This document shows positions 51,321-60,001 of a stretch of 64,000 bases of DNA, piece after piece. How positions within the stretch are numbered: position 1 is the first letter of the stretch; each line of letters begins with the position of its first letter. A program made the translations under genes and the position numbers. The notes under the pieces were generated by a model. It searched no databases, was not told the DNA's origin, and saw only the letters and a program-made list of their open reading frames with translations. Origin of the DNA: JAXGTO01 sp040774885 (GTDB lineage Bacteria; Actinomycetota; Coriobacteriia; Coriobacteriales; Eggerthellaceae); contig JAXGTO010000001.1 in assembly GCA_040774885.1 (NCBI GenBank), positions 1 through 64,000 of the forward strand, given 5' to 3'.

Positions 51321-52475
51321 AACATCGAGAAGTTCAAGCTGGTCAACGATCTTATGGGCGTTTCAGTGGGCGACGCTGTGCTGAAGAAGTTCGCTGATTG
51401 CCTTAGATGCGGCATTGGATCGAAGGGCTTGTTCGGACGTTTGTCGGGAGACAATTTCATTACGTGCATGCCGTCTGGCACCTTAGATATTTCCGAGGCC
51501 CTCTCTGCTGTCACGCAGAAGATCTCTTCGGTGGCCCATGGGTCCAACTTGGTGGTTTCGGCCGGATTGTATCCTATCGTCGATCGGAGCATTCCCATCG
51601 ACAGCATGTTCGATAGAGCTGCGCTGCCGCTGGCCACCGTCAAGGGCGATTACGGGCACCATTATGCGTACTACAACGAAGAAATGCGCGACACCCTTAT
51701 CGAAGAGCAGAAAATCGTCGAGATCATGGACGACGCATTGGCTGCCGGTGAATTCGAGGCGTATCTGCAACCCATCTACCAGGTGGAGACGGGCACGCCC
51801 GTGTGCGCAGAAGCGCTGGTGCGCTGGAATCGGCCTGGATACGGTCTCGTTTCGCCCAGTTTGTTCATTCCTTTGTTCGAGCGCAACGGATTCATTTCCC
51901 AAGTGGATCGGTGCATCTGGGAACAAGTCTGCATCATGCAGAAGCGGCGGAGGGAAGCACACGCCGCCGACTTGCCCATATCGGTCAATGTGTCACGGCG
52001 CAACCTGTATGACCCCCATCTGTTCGATGACATCATGGAGCTCACGCAGCGCTACGATGTGCCGCCTTCTCTGCTGCGCTTGGAAGTGACCGAATCGGCG
52101 TATATGGATGACCCTGGACAACTGATCGAAACCGTCGAAAAGCTGCAAGCCCAGGGATTCCCGGTATTGATGGATGATTTCGGCAGCGGCTATTCATCAT
52201 TCAACTCGTTCAAAGACCTGCCGGTCGATATCTTGAAGATGGACATGAAGTTCATGAAGGATTTCGAACACGGCGGACGTGTGAGCATCATCGTTGCAAG
52301 CATCATAGAGATGGCCCGCAAGCTGGGTATCGGAGTGGTGGCCGAAGGGGTCGAGACCGTCGAACAGTACCAGTTCCTCAGAGAAATGGGCTGCGACTAT
52401 ATCCAAGGGTTCTATTTTGCCCGACCGATGTCATATCCGGAATTCTCCGAATACATGGATTCCCACATCCGATAA
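51321..52475 (+). pseudogene. GGDEF (degenerate)-EAL part of the TAG-interrupted gene
   Basis: A 384-codon open frame in phase with the preceding gene after its TAG; the first ATG is 51354. It encodes the rest of the GGDEF domain, whose signature is degenerate (RLSGDNF in place of RxGGDEF), so cyclase activity is unlikely. A complete EAL phosphodiesterase domain follows: AEALVRWNRPG, SVNVSR, RLEVTESAY, MDDFGSGYSS, ILKMDMKF, AEGVETVEQ and QGFYFARPM. All the metal and base-binding residues of active c-di-GMP phosphodiesterases can be seen. It has no ribosome binding site before 51354, so it is expressed only by readthrough, reinitiation or not at all. Confidence 0.75.
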
Positions 52476-52504
52476 GGTATTTCAGACGTGTGTGCTGTTC
52501 GACT

Positions 52505-53134
52505 TCAGCGTATGAAGCTGGTTTGCGTTTTGGCTTCGAGCTGGGGCTGGCTGACGCCGTATCGTTTGCCTGCTTCTATGCTGTGCAGCAGCCAAGCCAT
52601 GTTCTGGCCGAGTATGCGCATGGTCTGCATTCCCTCTTCGTCCTCGGCAGCTTCTTCGGCGGTATTGCCATGCACCATGGGCCAGTAATTTGACGAGACC
52701 AAGGGCATGCAGTTGATCTGGAAGTACTTGTTGAGGCGATCGAGCGTGGAGGTGGTTCCCGCACGGCGGGCCGAAGCGACCGAGGCGCCTGGTTTGTAGC
52801 GCAATTGCGAACCGGCCGCATAGAAGATGCGGTCGAGCACGCTGGTCAGGGCTCCGTTGGGGCCGGCGTAATATACGGGGCTGCCGACGATCAGGGCATC
52901 GGAGGCGATTGCTTTTTCAAGCAAGGTGTTCACGATGTCGTCGGTATAGATGCACCGCCCGCTTTTCGATTCCGCGCAAGAGCGGCAGGCTTGGCAACCG
53001 CGAACAGGTTGGCGGCCGATCCAGGCGATTTCGGTATCTATGCCGTCGGCTTCCAAAGCTTTGGCCACTTCGGCCAACGCGGCGTTGGTGCAGCCGTTTT
53101 TATGGGGACTTCCGTTTATCAGCAATGCCTTCAT
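52505..53134 (-). CDS. NADPH-dependent FMN reductase/flavodoxin-fold protein
   Basis: A 209-residue flavodoxin-fold protein. The FMN phosphate loop is NGSPHKNGCTNAAL at about 8-21. A CRSC pair (GCQACRSC) and SPVYYAGPNGALTSVLDR are typical of iron-sulfur flavoprotein-like or NADPH-dependent FMN reductases (PF03358). Two further Cys follow (GRCIYTDD), but the full 4Fe-4S motif of Isf is not clear. It is cytoplasmic. The GGAAGAGG binding site precedes ATG 53134. It is convergent with the interrupted GGDEF-EAL gene and divergent from murI. Confidence 0.85.
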   Translation of the reverse strand: MKALLINGSPHKNGCTNAALAEVAKALEADGIDTEIAWIGRQPVRGCQACRSCAESKSGRCIYTDDIVNTLLEKAIASDALIVGSPVYYAGPNGALTSVLDRIFYAAGSQLRYKPGASVASARRAGTTSTLDRLNKYFQINCMPLVSSNYWPMVHGNTAEEAAEDEEGMQTMRILGQNMAWLLHSIEAGKRYGVSQPQLEAKTQTSFIR

Positions 53135-53275
53135 GGTCCGCCTCTTCCTCTTGCCTGCCACCATGTGTCGGCATCGTTTGCGATGCCGTGGTTTCGCTTC
53201 TTTCAGATTAGCAGAAAATGAGGGCATGGGGTGCAGACGGCCGTGTGCGGGCGGTGGGGTTCTATACTGGAACGC

Positions 53276-54154
53276 ATGGAACAAGACAAAACAGAAACAA
53301 AGCGCTGCGCTCCCATCGGTGTGTTCGATTCCGGTTACGGCGGGCTCACGGTCGCTCGTGAGATCATCAAGCAGCTTCCCCATGAAGACCTGGTGTTCTT
53401 CGGCGACACGGCACGCTGCCCCTATGGTCCGCGTTCGCTTTCGCAAGTCGATGGATTCGTTCAGCAGATTTGCACGTGGTTGACGGGCAAGCAGGTGAAG
53501 ATGATCGTCATCGCCTGCAACACGGCCACCGCTGCCGGTTTGGTCCACGCCCAGCAGGTGTTCGACGTGCCCGTGGTGGGCGTTGTCGAGCCGGGCGCTC
53601 GTGCGGCCGTCCATGCCACGCGCAACCGCCGTGTGGGAGTGATCGCTACCAAGGCGACGGTCGAGTCCAACGCCTACTCGCAAGCCATCCGCAATCTCGA
53701 TGCAGGAGTTACCGTGTTTTCGACGGCCGCTCCGCGCTTCGTCGAAATCGCCGAGCAAGGCATCCGTATGGCCGAGGGGCCCATCGAAGACTACACGTCG
53801 CTGGCGTCCAAAGTGTATATCCGCCCCGAATTCGCCGATATCGCCAAGGAATACCTCGAACCGCTTCGCCGTGCCGATATCGATACGCTTGTGCTCGGTT
53901 GCACGCACTATCCGTTGCTCAAAGCGCTGATCGGGGGAGTGGTGGGGCGCAAAGTCACCCTTATTTCTTCGGGTCGGGAAGCTGCACGCGATGTTCGCGA
54001 GATCTTGGGCCGTCATGGCGAGCTCAACGACGAATCCCATGTCCCAACCTATCGTTTTTATTCATCCGGCGGCAACGTGGGGGAGTTCCGCGATTTCGGC
54101 AGCCGCGTGCTGCGCATGCCGCTTCCGCCGGTCGAGCACGTCGACTTGCCCTGA
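53276..54154 (+). CDS. murI: glutamate racemase
   Basis: A 292-residue MurI that makes D-glutamate for peptidoglycan. The two catalytic cysteines lie in CNTATAAGL and GCTHYPLL, with the N-terminal FDSGYGGLTVARE and DTARCPYG. ATG 53276 (MEQDKTETK) is chosen; no Shine-Dalgarno is visible, and a TATACT at 53263-53268 places the transcription start at or next to the ATG, so the mRNA may be leaderless. An in-frame GTG at 53231 is an alternative. rdgB follows 21 bases later. Confidence 0.93.
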   Translation: MEQDKTETKRCAPIGVFDSGYGGLTVAREIIKQLPHEDLVFFGDTARCPYGPRSLSQVDGFVQQICTWLTGKQVKMIVIACNTATAAGLVHAQQVFDVPVVGVVEPGARAAVHATRNRRVGVIATKATVESNAYSQAIRNLDAGVTVFSTAAPRFVEIAEQGIRMAEGPIEDYTSLASKVYIRPEFADIAKEYLEPLRRADIDTLVLGCTHYPLLKALIGGVVGRKVTLISSGREAARDVREILGRHGELNDESHVPTYRFYSSGGNVGEFRDFGSRVLRMPLPPVEHVDLP

Positions 54155-54175
54155 TCGTTCGTTTAGGAGGACTCC

Positions 54176-54781
54176 ATGGAAAAGCGGGTGGTCATAGCCA
54201 GCAACAACGCCCACAAGGTCGAAGAGATAGAAACCGCTCTCGATTTCGAAGGGTGGGAATTCCAGACATTGCATCAAGCTGGAATCGAGAGCGACCCCGA
54301 AGAGGATGCGGGTACGTTTTTGGGCAATGCCCAGATCAAAGCCCTTGCGGCTCGCAAGGCGGCCGGCGAAAAGGTTGCCGTGTTGGCGGATGATTCCGGT
54401 TTGGAAGTGGATGCGCTCGACGGCGCTCCGGGCGTTTATTCCAGCCGCTATGCCGGCACCGACGGCGATGATGCCGCCAACAACGCGAAACTGTTGAGCG
54501 AATTGGGCGATCTTCCGCTCGAAAGCCGCACCGCTCGCTTTGTTTGCACGCTGGTGTTCATCGATGAAGACGGCACTGAAATCGATGCACGGGGGACCAT
54601 CGAAGGCCGTATCGGATTCGATGAGGCGGGGGAAGAGGGCTTCGGCTACGATCCGTTGTTCTTGCCTGACGCATACGAGGGCCGCAAGACCTTGGCGCAG
54701 GTGCCGCAAAGCCAAAAGAACGCCATCAGCCATCGCGGGAACGCTTTGCGGCAGTTGAAGGTTATGCTGGGCAACCGCTGA
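54176..54781 (+). CDS. rdgB: RdgB/HAM1 family non-canonical purine NTP pyrophosphatase
   Basis: A 201-residue house-cleaning pyrophosphatase that hydrolyses ITP, dITP and XTP. Motifs: VIASNNAHKVEEIE at the start, LADDSGLEVDALDGAPGVYS and GFGYDPLF with SHRGNALR near the C terminus. TAGGAGGA precedes ATG 54176. The murI-rdgB pair is common in Gram-positives. Confidence 0.95.
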   Translation: MEKRVVIASNNAHKVEEIETALDFEGWEFQTLHQAGIESDPEEDAGTFLGNAQIKALAARKAAGEKVAVLADDSGLEVDALDGAPGVYSSRYAGTDGDDAANNAKLLSELGDLPLESRTARFVCTLVFIDEDGTEIDARGTIEGRIGFDEAGEEGFGYDPLFLPDAYEGRKTLAQVPQSQKNAISHRGNALRQLKVMLGNR

Positions 54782-54791
54782 TCATGCGATC

Positions 54792-54822
54792 TTGCTGCAG
54801 TCGGTTCAATGTCTGTTATAAT
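54792..54822 (+). promoter_or_regulatory. possible promoter of the tRNA-Pro/tRNA-Gly unit
   Basis: TATAAT at 54817-54822, 20 bases before tRNA-Pro. A TTGCTG at 54792-54797 is 19 bases upstream, a longer than ideal spacing. Confidence 0.45.
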
Positions 54823-54841
54823 GCTTTGCGCTGCTGGTTCC

Positions 54842-54918
54842 CGGGACGTGGCGCAGTCTGGTAGCGCGCCTGCTTTGGGAGCAGGATGTCGCAGGTTCGA
54901 ATCCTGTCGTCCCGACCA
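54842..54918 (+). tRNA. tRNA-Pro (anticodon TGG)
   Basis: Acceptor CGGGACG / CGTCCCG, anticodon stem CCTGC / GCAGG with loop TTTGGGA (anticodon TGG), T-loop TTCGAAT and encoded CCA. 77 nt. Confidence 0.96.
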
Positions 54919-54932
54919 GCGGCACAAGGTAT

Positions 54933-55006
54933 GCGGGTGTGGTTCAATGGTAGAACCTGAGCCTTCCAAGCTCATGACGCGGGTTCGATTCCCGTCACCC
55001 GCTCCA
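54933..55006 (+). tRNA. tRNA-Gly (anticodon TCC)
   Basis: Acceptor GCGGGTG / CACCCGC, anticodon stem TGAGC / GCTCA with loop CTTCCAA (anticodon TCC), T-loop TTCGATT and encoded CCA. 74 nt, 14 bases after tRNA-Pro. Confidence 0.96.
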
Positions 55007-55019
55007 ATAATCGTATCGA

Positions 55020-55050
55020 CGCATCGCAATCGCGATGCGTTTTCGTTTTC
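55020..55050 (+). terminator. terminator of the tRNA-Pro/tRNA-Gly unit
   Basis: CGCATCGC / GCGATGCG (55020-55027/55032-55039), loop AATC, followed by TTTTCGTTTTC. The rest of the gap to 55208 shows no gene. Confidence 0.85.
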
Positions 55051-55159
55051 TTCTTCAAATTCGGCTGTGGTCATGCCTTATTGCCGACAGACCCTGAACC
55101 GGCGTGAGGATTTTGCATTGCATCTCCCGGTTGGTTTGTCCTTCGGTCAACCGACAAAG

Positions 55160-55183
55160 CGAAGGCCCCTTGCGGGGCCTTCG
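55160..55183 (-). terminator. terminator of the SstT-like gene
   Basis: CGAAGGCCCC / GGGGCCTTCG, a perfect 10-bp stem with loop TTGC. On the minus strand it is followed by CTTTG. It lies 25 bases past the stop. Confidence 0.7.
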
Positions 55184-55208
55184 TCATCATATCCAGTGCA
55201 TCGAGAAG

Positions 55209-56576
55209 TTACTGTTGCGACGAATCTCTCTCGGCAGCTTTGGCGGCAGTGCGTGCTGCGCGCTTTGATTTCCTGGTGGCAGGACCGTCTTCCATCGCCT
55301 CGGTCAAGTCGGCATCGGTGGTGGCGCCGATGGCGTGCTTGGGAATGACGATGGGCTTGCCGATCTTCTTCCATTCGCGGTATTCCGCCGTGGCGGTGAA
55401 GAGCACGTCGGAAGATGAATTGAGGCCGGTTTCGCAGCTGTCCTGAACGACGGCGATGATGAATCCGACGCCGATCATCTGCATGGCGATGTTGTTGTCG
55501 ATGCCGAACAGGCTGCAGGCCAAGGGGATCAACATGAGCGAGCCGCCGGGAACGCCCGACGCGCCGCAAGCGGAAACGGCGGACAGCACGCACAGGATGA
55601 AGGCGGTGGGCAGGTCGATGGAGACGCCCATGGTGGTCGCTGCCGACATGGCCATCACCGAAATGGTGACGGCGGCGCCCGCCATGTTGATGGTGGCGCC
55701 CAAGGGGATGGATACCGAATACGTATCCTTGTTAAGCCCGAGTTTGCGGCAGAGTTCCATGTTGACGGGGATGTTGGCCGCACTGCTGCGGGTGAAGAAC
55801 GCCGTGATGCCGGAGTCCTTGAGGCAGGTGAGCACCAGCGGGTAGGGATTCTGGCGTATGTTGGCGAATACCAGCAGTGGGTTGGTGACGAAGGCGATGA
55901 ACAGCATGCAGCCCACCAGCACCAGCAGCAGATGCCCGTACTCGGTGAAGATCTCAAGGCCGTTGGTTCCCACGGAGTCGTAGACCAAACCCAAGATGCC
56001 TATTGGAGCCAAGCTGATCACCCAGCGGACAACCTGCGCCACAGCGTCTGCCACGTCGGAGAACACCCGGCGCGTCGAGTCTTTCGCCGCGCGCAGCGCG
56101 ATGCCCAGCAAGATGGCCCAAACCAGAATGGAGATGTATGTGCCGTTGAGCAGTGCGTCGACCGGGTTCGAGACGATATCGGTGCACAGCTTGGTGAGGA
56201 CTTCGCCGATGCCGCTCGGAGCCGCTTTATCGGCGGCTTCCACGCCGGAAAGCGTAAGCGTGGTGGGGAACATGAAGCTGGCCACCACGGCTACCAAGGC
56301 CGCAACCAAAGTGCTTACCACATACAAGATGATGACCGTCTTCATCGATTTGTCGGCTTTGGCGTTGGCCAGGGCGCCGATAACCAAGAAGAACACCAAG
56401 ATGGGTGCCACGGCCTTCAAGGCGCTGGTGAACAACGTTCCCAGCAAGGTGATGGCATCTACCTGGGGCATGATGGCCATGTTGGTCAACACGCCCAAGA
56501 ATGCGCCGATGACCATGCCGACCAAGATGCGCATGATCAGGCTGATGCTGTTCCACTTATTCCATAGTTCTCTCAC
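55209..56576 (-). CDS. sstT: serine/threonine:sodium symporter, SstT-like (DAACS family)
   Basis: A 455-residue integral membrane protein of the dicarboxylate/amino acid:cation symporter family. About eight hydrophobic segments and two re-entrant loops are visible. The signature STRSSAANIPVN-like FFTRSSAANIPVN and SIPLGATINMAGAA, and ACGASGVPGGSLMLIP, match SstT rather than glutamate carriers (no NMDGT). It would import Ser or Thr with Na+. The C-terminal tail is long and charged (about 45 residues). GTG 56576 is chosen with AAGGGG 5 bases upstream. Confidence 0.88.
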   Translation of the reverse strand: MRELWNKWNSISLIMRILVGMVIGAFLGVLTNMAIMPQVDAITLLGTLFTSALKAVAPILVFFLVIGALANAKADKSMKTVIILYVVSTLVAALVAVVASFMFPTTLTLSGVEAADKAAPSGIGEVLTKLCTDIVSNPVDALLNGTYISILVWAILLGIALRAAKDSTRRVFSDVADAVAQVVRWVISLAPIGILGLVYDSVGTNGLEIFTEYGHLLLVLVGCMLFIAFVTNPLLVFANIRQNPYPLVLTCLKDSGITAFFTRSSAANIPVNMELCRKLGLNKDTYSVSIPLGATINMAGAAVTISVMAMSAATTMGVSIDLPTAFILCVLSAVSACGASGVPGGSLMLIPLACSLFGIDNNIAMQMIGVGFIIAVVQDSCETGLNSSSDVLFTATAEYREWKKIGKPIVIPKHAIGATTDADLTEAMEDGPATRKSKRAARTAAKAAERDSSQQ

Positions 56577-56738
56577 GATTACCCCTTGCACTTATGGACG
56601 GAAAAACAGTACGGGCGGCCGCAAAATCGGGCCACCCGTGTCCGTTTAACGAAACAGTATAGGGTTGTTCGTTGTGCCGCCTACTTAGAATGGCAGTATT
56701 TTTTGCGAACGAAACACTTGCACGGCCGTTAGGCGCAT

Positions 56739-56978
56739 TCAGGCGTTGTCTTGCAGATAGGCGATGATGTCGTCTGATTCGTAGAGGGCCTTGCCATCGA
56801 TTATCAAGCAGGGGCTCTGCTTCTTGCCGCCGATGCGTATCAGGTCGTCGGCGTTGGCGGGGTCGGTTACGCTGCGATGCTCGATCTCGATGCCGTTTGC
56901 CTTCAGATAGTGATCCACTTTGTGGCAAAACGGGCATCCGGGCAGTACGTACAAGATGAGGTTGTCAGGGATGGCCAT
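56739..56978 (-). CDS. glutaredoxin-like protein
   Basis: A 79-residue thioredoxin-fold protein with a CPFC active site (VLPGCPFCHKV) near residue 14 and the cis-proline in QSPCLIIDG near 52. It resembles the GST-N/glutaredoxin-3-like small proteins. GAAAGGAGG is placed ideally before ATG 56978. The cis-Pro context SPC adds a third cysteine. Its partner is not evident, and many Coriobacteriia lack a known glutathione system, so the donor could be a thioredoxin reductase. Confidence 0.85.
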   Translation of the reverse strand: MAIPDNLILYVLPGCPFCHKVDHYLKANGIEIEHRSVTDPANADDLIRIGGKKQSPCLIIDGKALYESDDIIAYLQDNA

Positions 56979-57100
56979 GAGGCCTCCTTTCTCAATGCGA
57001 ATAATGCTATCTTCCAAGTTGCATTATGCACCGCTCCAGCCGCCGAACAGCATCGCCTTGTGAAGCGATGCCGAAGCGTCGGTGGGCGGATGCGGAAAAC

Positions 57101-58360
57101 CTATACGGTGCCCATGGTCCAAGAGTGGAGATATGCTTCTTGCTCGGGTGTGAGGGTGTCGATTTTCACACCGAGCGTTTCGAGCTTGAGCGATGCGATG
57201 GCATCATCGATGGCTTCGGGCACGGGGAAGCAGCCGGGTTCCATGGAGCTCACATGCTCCACCAAGTATTCGGCGCACAGCGCCTGGTTGGCGAAGCTCA
57301 TGTCCATCACGTTTGCGGGATGGCCTTCGGCACCGCTCAGGTTGACCAGGCGTCCTTCGGCCAGCAGGATGATGGTGCGTCCATCGGACAGAGTGTATTC
57401 GTCGACCATCGGCTTGAGCTGCGTGCGCTTGACGGCATGCTCGTCGAGCCAAGGGATGTCGATCTCCGAATTGAAGTGGCCGCTATTGCAGATGATGGCG
57501 CCGTCTTTCATGGTTTCGTAGCATTCTTCTGCGATGACATTGAGATCGCCGGTCACGGTCACCCACAGGTCCGCCTCTTTTGCTGCTTCGCGGCGCGGCA
57601 TCACGCGGAACCCGTCCATGTGGGCTTCGAGCGCAGCGGTGGCATCCACTTCGCACACGATGACATTGCAGCCCATGCCGGCGGCGCGACGGGCAAGGCC
57701 CTTTCCGCACCAGCCGTAGCCCGACACCACCATGGTTCGGCCGGCCAGAAGGCGGTTGGTCAGGCGCACGATGCCATCCAGCGTGCTCTGGCCCGTGCCG
57801 TATCGGTTGTCGAAGAAGTGCTTGGTCTTGGCATCGTTGACGGCGATGATGGGGTAGCGCAGCGCTCCTTGTTCGGCCATAGCCTCAAGGCGAACGACGC
57901 CGGTGGTCGTTTCCTCCGTGCCGCCGATGATGTGTTCGAGCGCATCGGTGCGCATTTCATGGATGCGCCCCACGACGTCGGCGCCGTCATCCATGGTGAT
58001 CTGCGGCTTCGCGTCGATGATCGCATCGACGTGCTTGTAGTAGGTTTCGGTGTCCTCGCCTTTGATGGCATGAACCTCGATGCCATAGTGCTTTACCAGT
58101 GCGGCAGCGGTGTCGTCCTGGGTGGAAAGCGGATTGCTGGCGCACAGGTGCACCTCTGCGCCGCCGACGGCCAGAGTGCGTACCAGGTTGGCCGTTTCGG
58201 TGGTTACGTGAAGGCACGCACCGATGCGCATGCCCGCCAAGGGCTTTTCGCGCTCGAAGCGCTCACGGATGCTCGCCAGCACGGGCATGTCTCGATCGGC
58301 CCATTCGATGCGTGCACGGCCTGCGTCGGCAAGGGCGATGTCTTTGATGTCGTAGTCCAT
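57101..58360 (-). CDS. ahcY: adenosylhomocysteinase
   Basis: A 419-residue S-adenosylhomocysteine hydrolase, which splits SAH into adenosine and homocysteine. Substrate-binding LHVTTETANLVRTL (ETANL), CASNPLSTQDD and NDAKTKHFFDN with the NAD loop VVSGYGWCGKG are present, followed by CNSGHFNSEID. It lacks the 40-residue insertion of eukaryotic enzymes and ends short, without the DxYRY-like tail, as in the archaeal/thermophile subtype. GGAAGGAATCCC precedes ATG 58360. It is upstream of nothing obvious; the glutaredoxin gene follows after 122 bases. Confidence 0.95.
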   Translation of the reverse strand: MDYDIKDIALADAGRARIEWADRDMPVLASIRERFEREKPLAGMRIGACLHVTTETANLVRTLAVGGAEVHLCASNPLSTQDDTAAALVKHYGIEVHAIKGEDTETYYKHVDAIIDAKPQITMDDGADVVGRIHEMRTDALEHIIGGTEETTTGVVRLEAMAEQGALRYPIIAVNDAKTKHFFDNRYGTGQSTLDGIVRLTNRLLAGRTMVVSGYGWCGKGLARRAAGMGCNVIVCEVDATAALEAHMDGFRVMPRREAAKEADLWVTVTGDLNVIAEECYETMKDGAIICNSGHFNSEIDIPWLDEHAVKRTQLKPMVDEYTLSDGRTIILLAEGRLVNLSGAEGHPANVMDMSFANQALCAEYLVEHVSSMEPGCFPVPEAIDDAIASLKLETLGVKIDTLTPEQEAYLHSWTMGTV

Positions 58361-58531
58361 GGGATTCCTTCCTTCTTTTCAACCGTGCCATGGTACCACG
58401 CGCGTCGCTGGGCCCCTCCGACGTGATGACGGCGCGTCCAATTATGGAGGTGGTGTGCAGGATCTGAGGTGGGCTTTATGAGTGTTTTGGCAGGTGGATG
58501 GGCTTTTCTCTTTACGTCATGATGGCAAAAG

Positions 58532-58560
58532 GTGACCGATGGGCCAAAAGATCCTATAAT
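58532..58560 (+). promoter_or_regulatory. promoter of the GT2 gene
   Basis: GTGACC (58532-58537), 17 bases, then TATAAT (58555-58560). The interval from 58361 to 58658 contains only this. Confidence 0.5.
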
Positions 58561-58658
58561 CACCGCAGTTCAAAAAGAACCGAGAGCGTCCATGGGGCGC
58601 CGTTTTTATGTTCGGGGTCGCAATTCGCCCCAAAGTGAAAGCCGGCAAAGGAGTGCAG

Positions 58659-59993
58659 GTGCTAGACCAGTTGTTCTCTCAGATTTCCTTCGTGGACATC
58701 TTCAACTTCTGCGTGTTCCTCACGTTCACATTCTGCTATCTGTACCAACTCTATTACGTGTTGGTGTCGCTTACGCGCAAGCCCCCCAAGTTCTCCGCCA
58801 AGAAGAACCACAAGTTCGCCGTCATGGTGTCCGCTCGCAACGAGAGCACGGTCATCGGCGACTTGCTTCACAGCATCGACGTGCAGAATTATCCGCGCGA
58901 ACTCATCGACGTCTATGTTATCGCCGACAATTGCACCGACAACACGGCCGATATCGCTCGTCAAGCAGGCGCGTGCGTATTCGAGCGATTCAATGACCAA
59001 GAAGTGGGGAAGGGCTACGCCCTCGATTTCGGCTATGACCGCATTCAACGTTTCCACGGAGACGAAGGCTACGAAGCCTATTTCGTATTCGATGCCGACA
59101 ACGTGCTCGATGTGAATTACTTCCGCGAGATGAACAAGGTGTGCGACAGCGGAGCCAAGGCGGCCACCAGCTATCGCAACTCAAAGAATTACGGAAGCAA
59201 TTGGATTTCTGCCGGCTACGCCGTGTGGTTCCTGCGCGAAGCCAAGTATCTCAACCAGAGCCGCCTTACCTTGAAGACCAGCTGCGCTGTGTCGGGGACC
59301 GGTTTCTTCATCGCGGCGTCCGTCCTCAAAGAGGCCGGTGGATGGAAGTGGCATCTGCTCACTGAGGACATCGAGTTCTCGACGCAGGCCATTTTGCAGG
59401 GCGACCGCATCGCCTATTGCCCCACCGCCATGCTCTACGACGAGCAACCCATCACCTTCCGCGATTCTTGGAACCAGCGCTTCCGTTGGGCCAAGGGCTT
59501 TTACCAGGTATTCGGTCGTTACGGCGGTAAGTTGGTCAAGGGCATCTTCACCAACCCCAAGGGCTCGCGCTTCGCTTGCTATGACATGCTCATGACCATT
59601 GCGCCGGGCATGTTGCTCACCATCGTTTCGGTGGTGTTCAACGCCATCATCGTCGTTTTGGCCTCCATGGGCTTCATGTCCACGGGCGTGATGATCGCTT
59701 CGAGCATTTCGTCGATCGTCTTCTGCTTGGCCAACTACGTTCTGTTCATGTTCGTTCTCGGCGTGCTTACCACGTTTACGGAATGGGACAACATTCATTC
59801 GACTTCGGCCAAGAAGGTGCGCTACATGTTCACCTTCCCGGTGTTCATGCTCACCTATATCCCCATCGCGTTGGTGGCTCTGTTCAAGAAGGCCAGCTGG
59901 AAGCCCATTCGCCACAGCATTTCGGTGGATGTCGACCAGTTCAGCACGGCGGGCGTCGAAGACGAAGCGGCGGCACCCCGCATAGTTCGCTAG
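58659..59993 (+). CDS. GT2-family membrane glycosyltransferase
   Basis: A 444-residue processive-type family 2 glycosyltransferase like cellulose or hyaluronan synthases. One N-terminal membrane segment (about 10-35) precedes the GT-A domain: VSARNES, DNCTDNT, the DxD in FDADN, the acceptor TED in LLTEDIEFS and the QxxRW motif as QRFRWAKG. Three or four C-terminal membrane segments follow (about 310-400). It builds a beta-linked polysaccharide or lipid-linked sugar; the product is not known. AAAGGAG lies 5 bases before GTG 58659; GTG 58653 is also possible. No other polysaccharide gene adjoins. Confidence 0.88.
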   Translation: MLDQLFSQISFVDIFNFCVFLTFTFCYLYQLYYVLVSLTRKPPKFSAKKNHKFAVMVSARNESTVIGDLLHSIDVQNYPRELIDVYVIADNCTDNTADIARQAGACVFERFNDQEVGKGYALDFGYDRIQRFHGDEGYEAYFVFDADNVLDVNYFREMNKVCDSGAKAATSYRNSKNYGSNWISAGYAVWFLREAKYLNQSRLTLKTSCAVSGTGFFIAASVLKEAGGWKWHLLTEDIEFSTQAILQGDRIAYCPTAMLYDEQPITFRDSWNQRFRWAKGFYQVFGRYGGKLVKGIFTNPKGSRFACYDMLMTIAPGMLLTIVSVVFNAIIVVLASMGFMSTGVMIASSISSIVFCLANYVLFMFVLGVLTTFTEWDNIHSTSAKKVRYMFTFPVFMLTYIPIALVALFKKASWKPIRHSISVDVDQFSTAGVEDEAAAPRIVR

Positions 59994-60001
59994 CATTTCG
60001 T

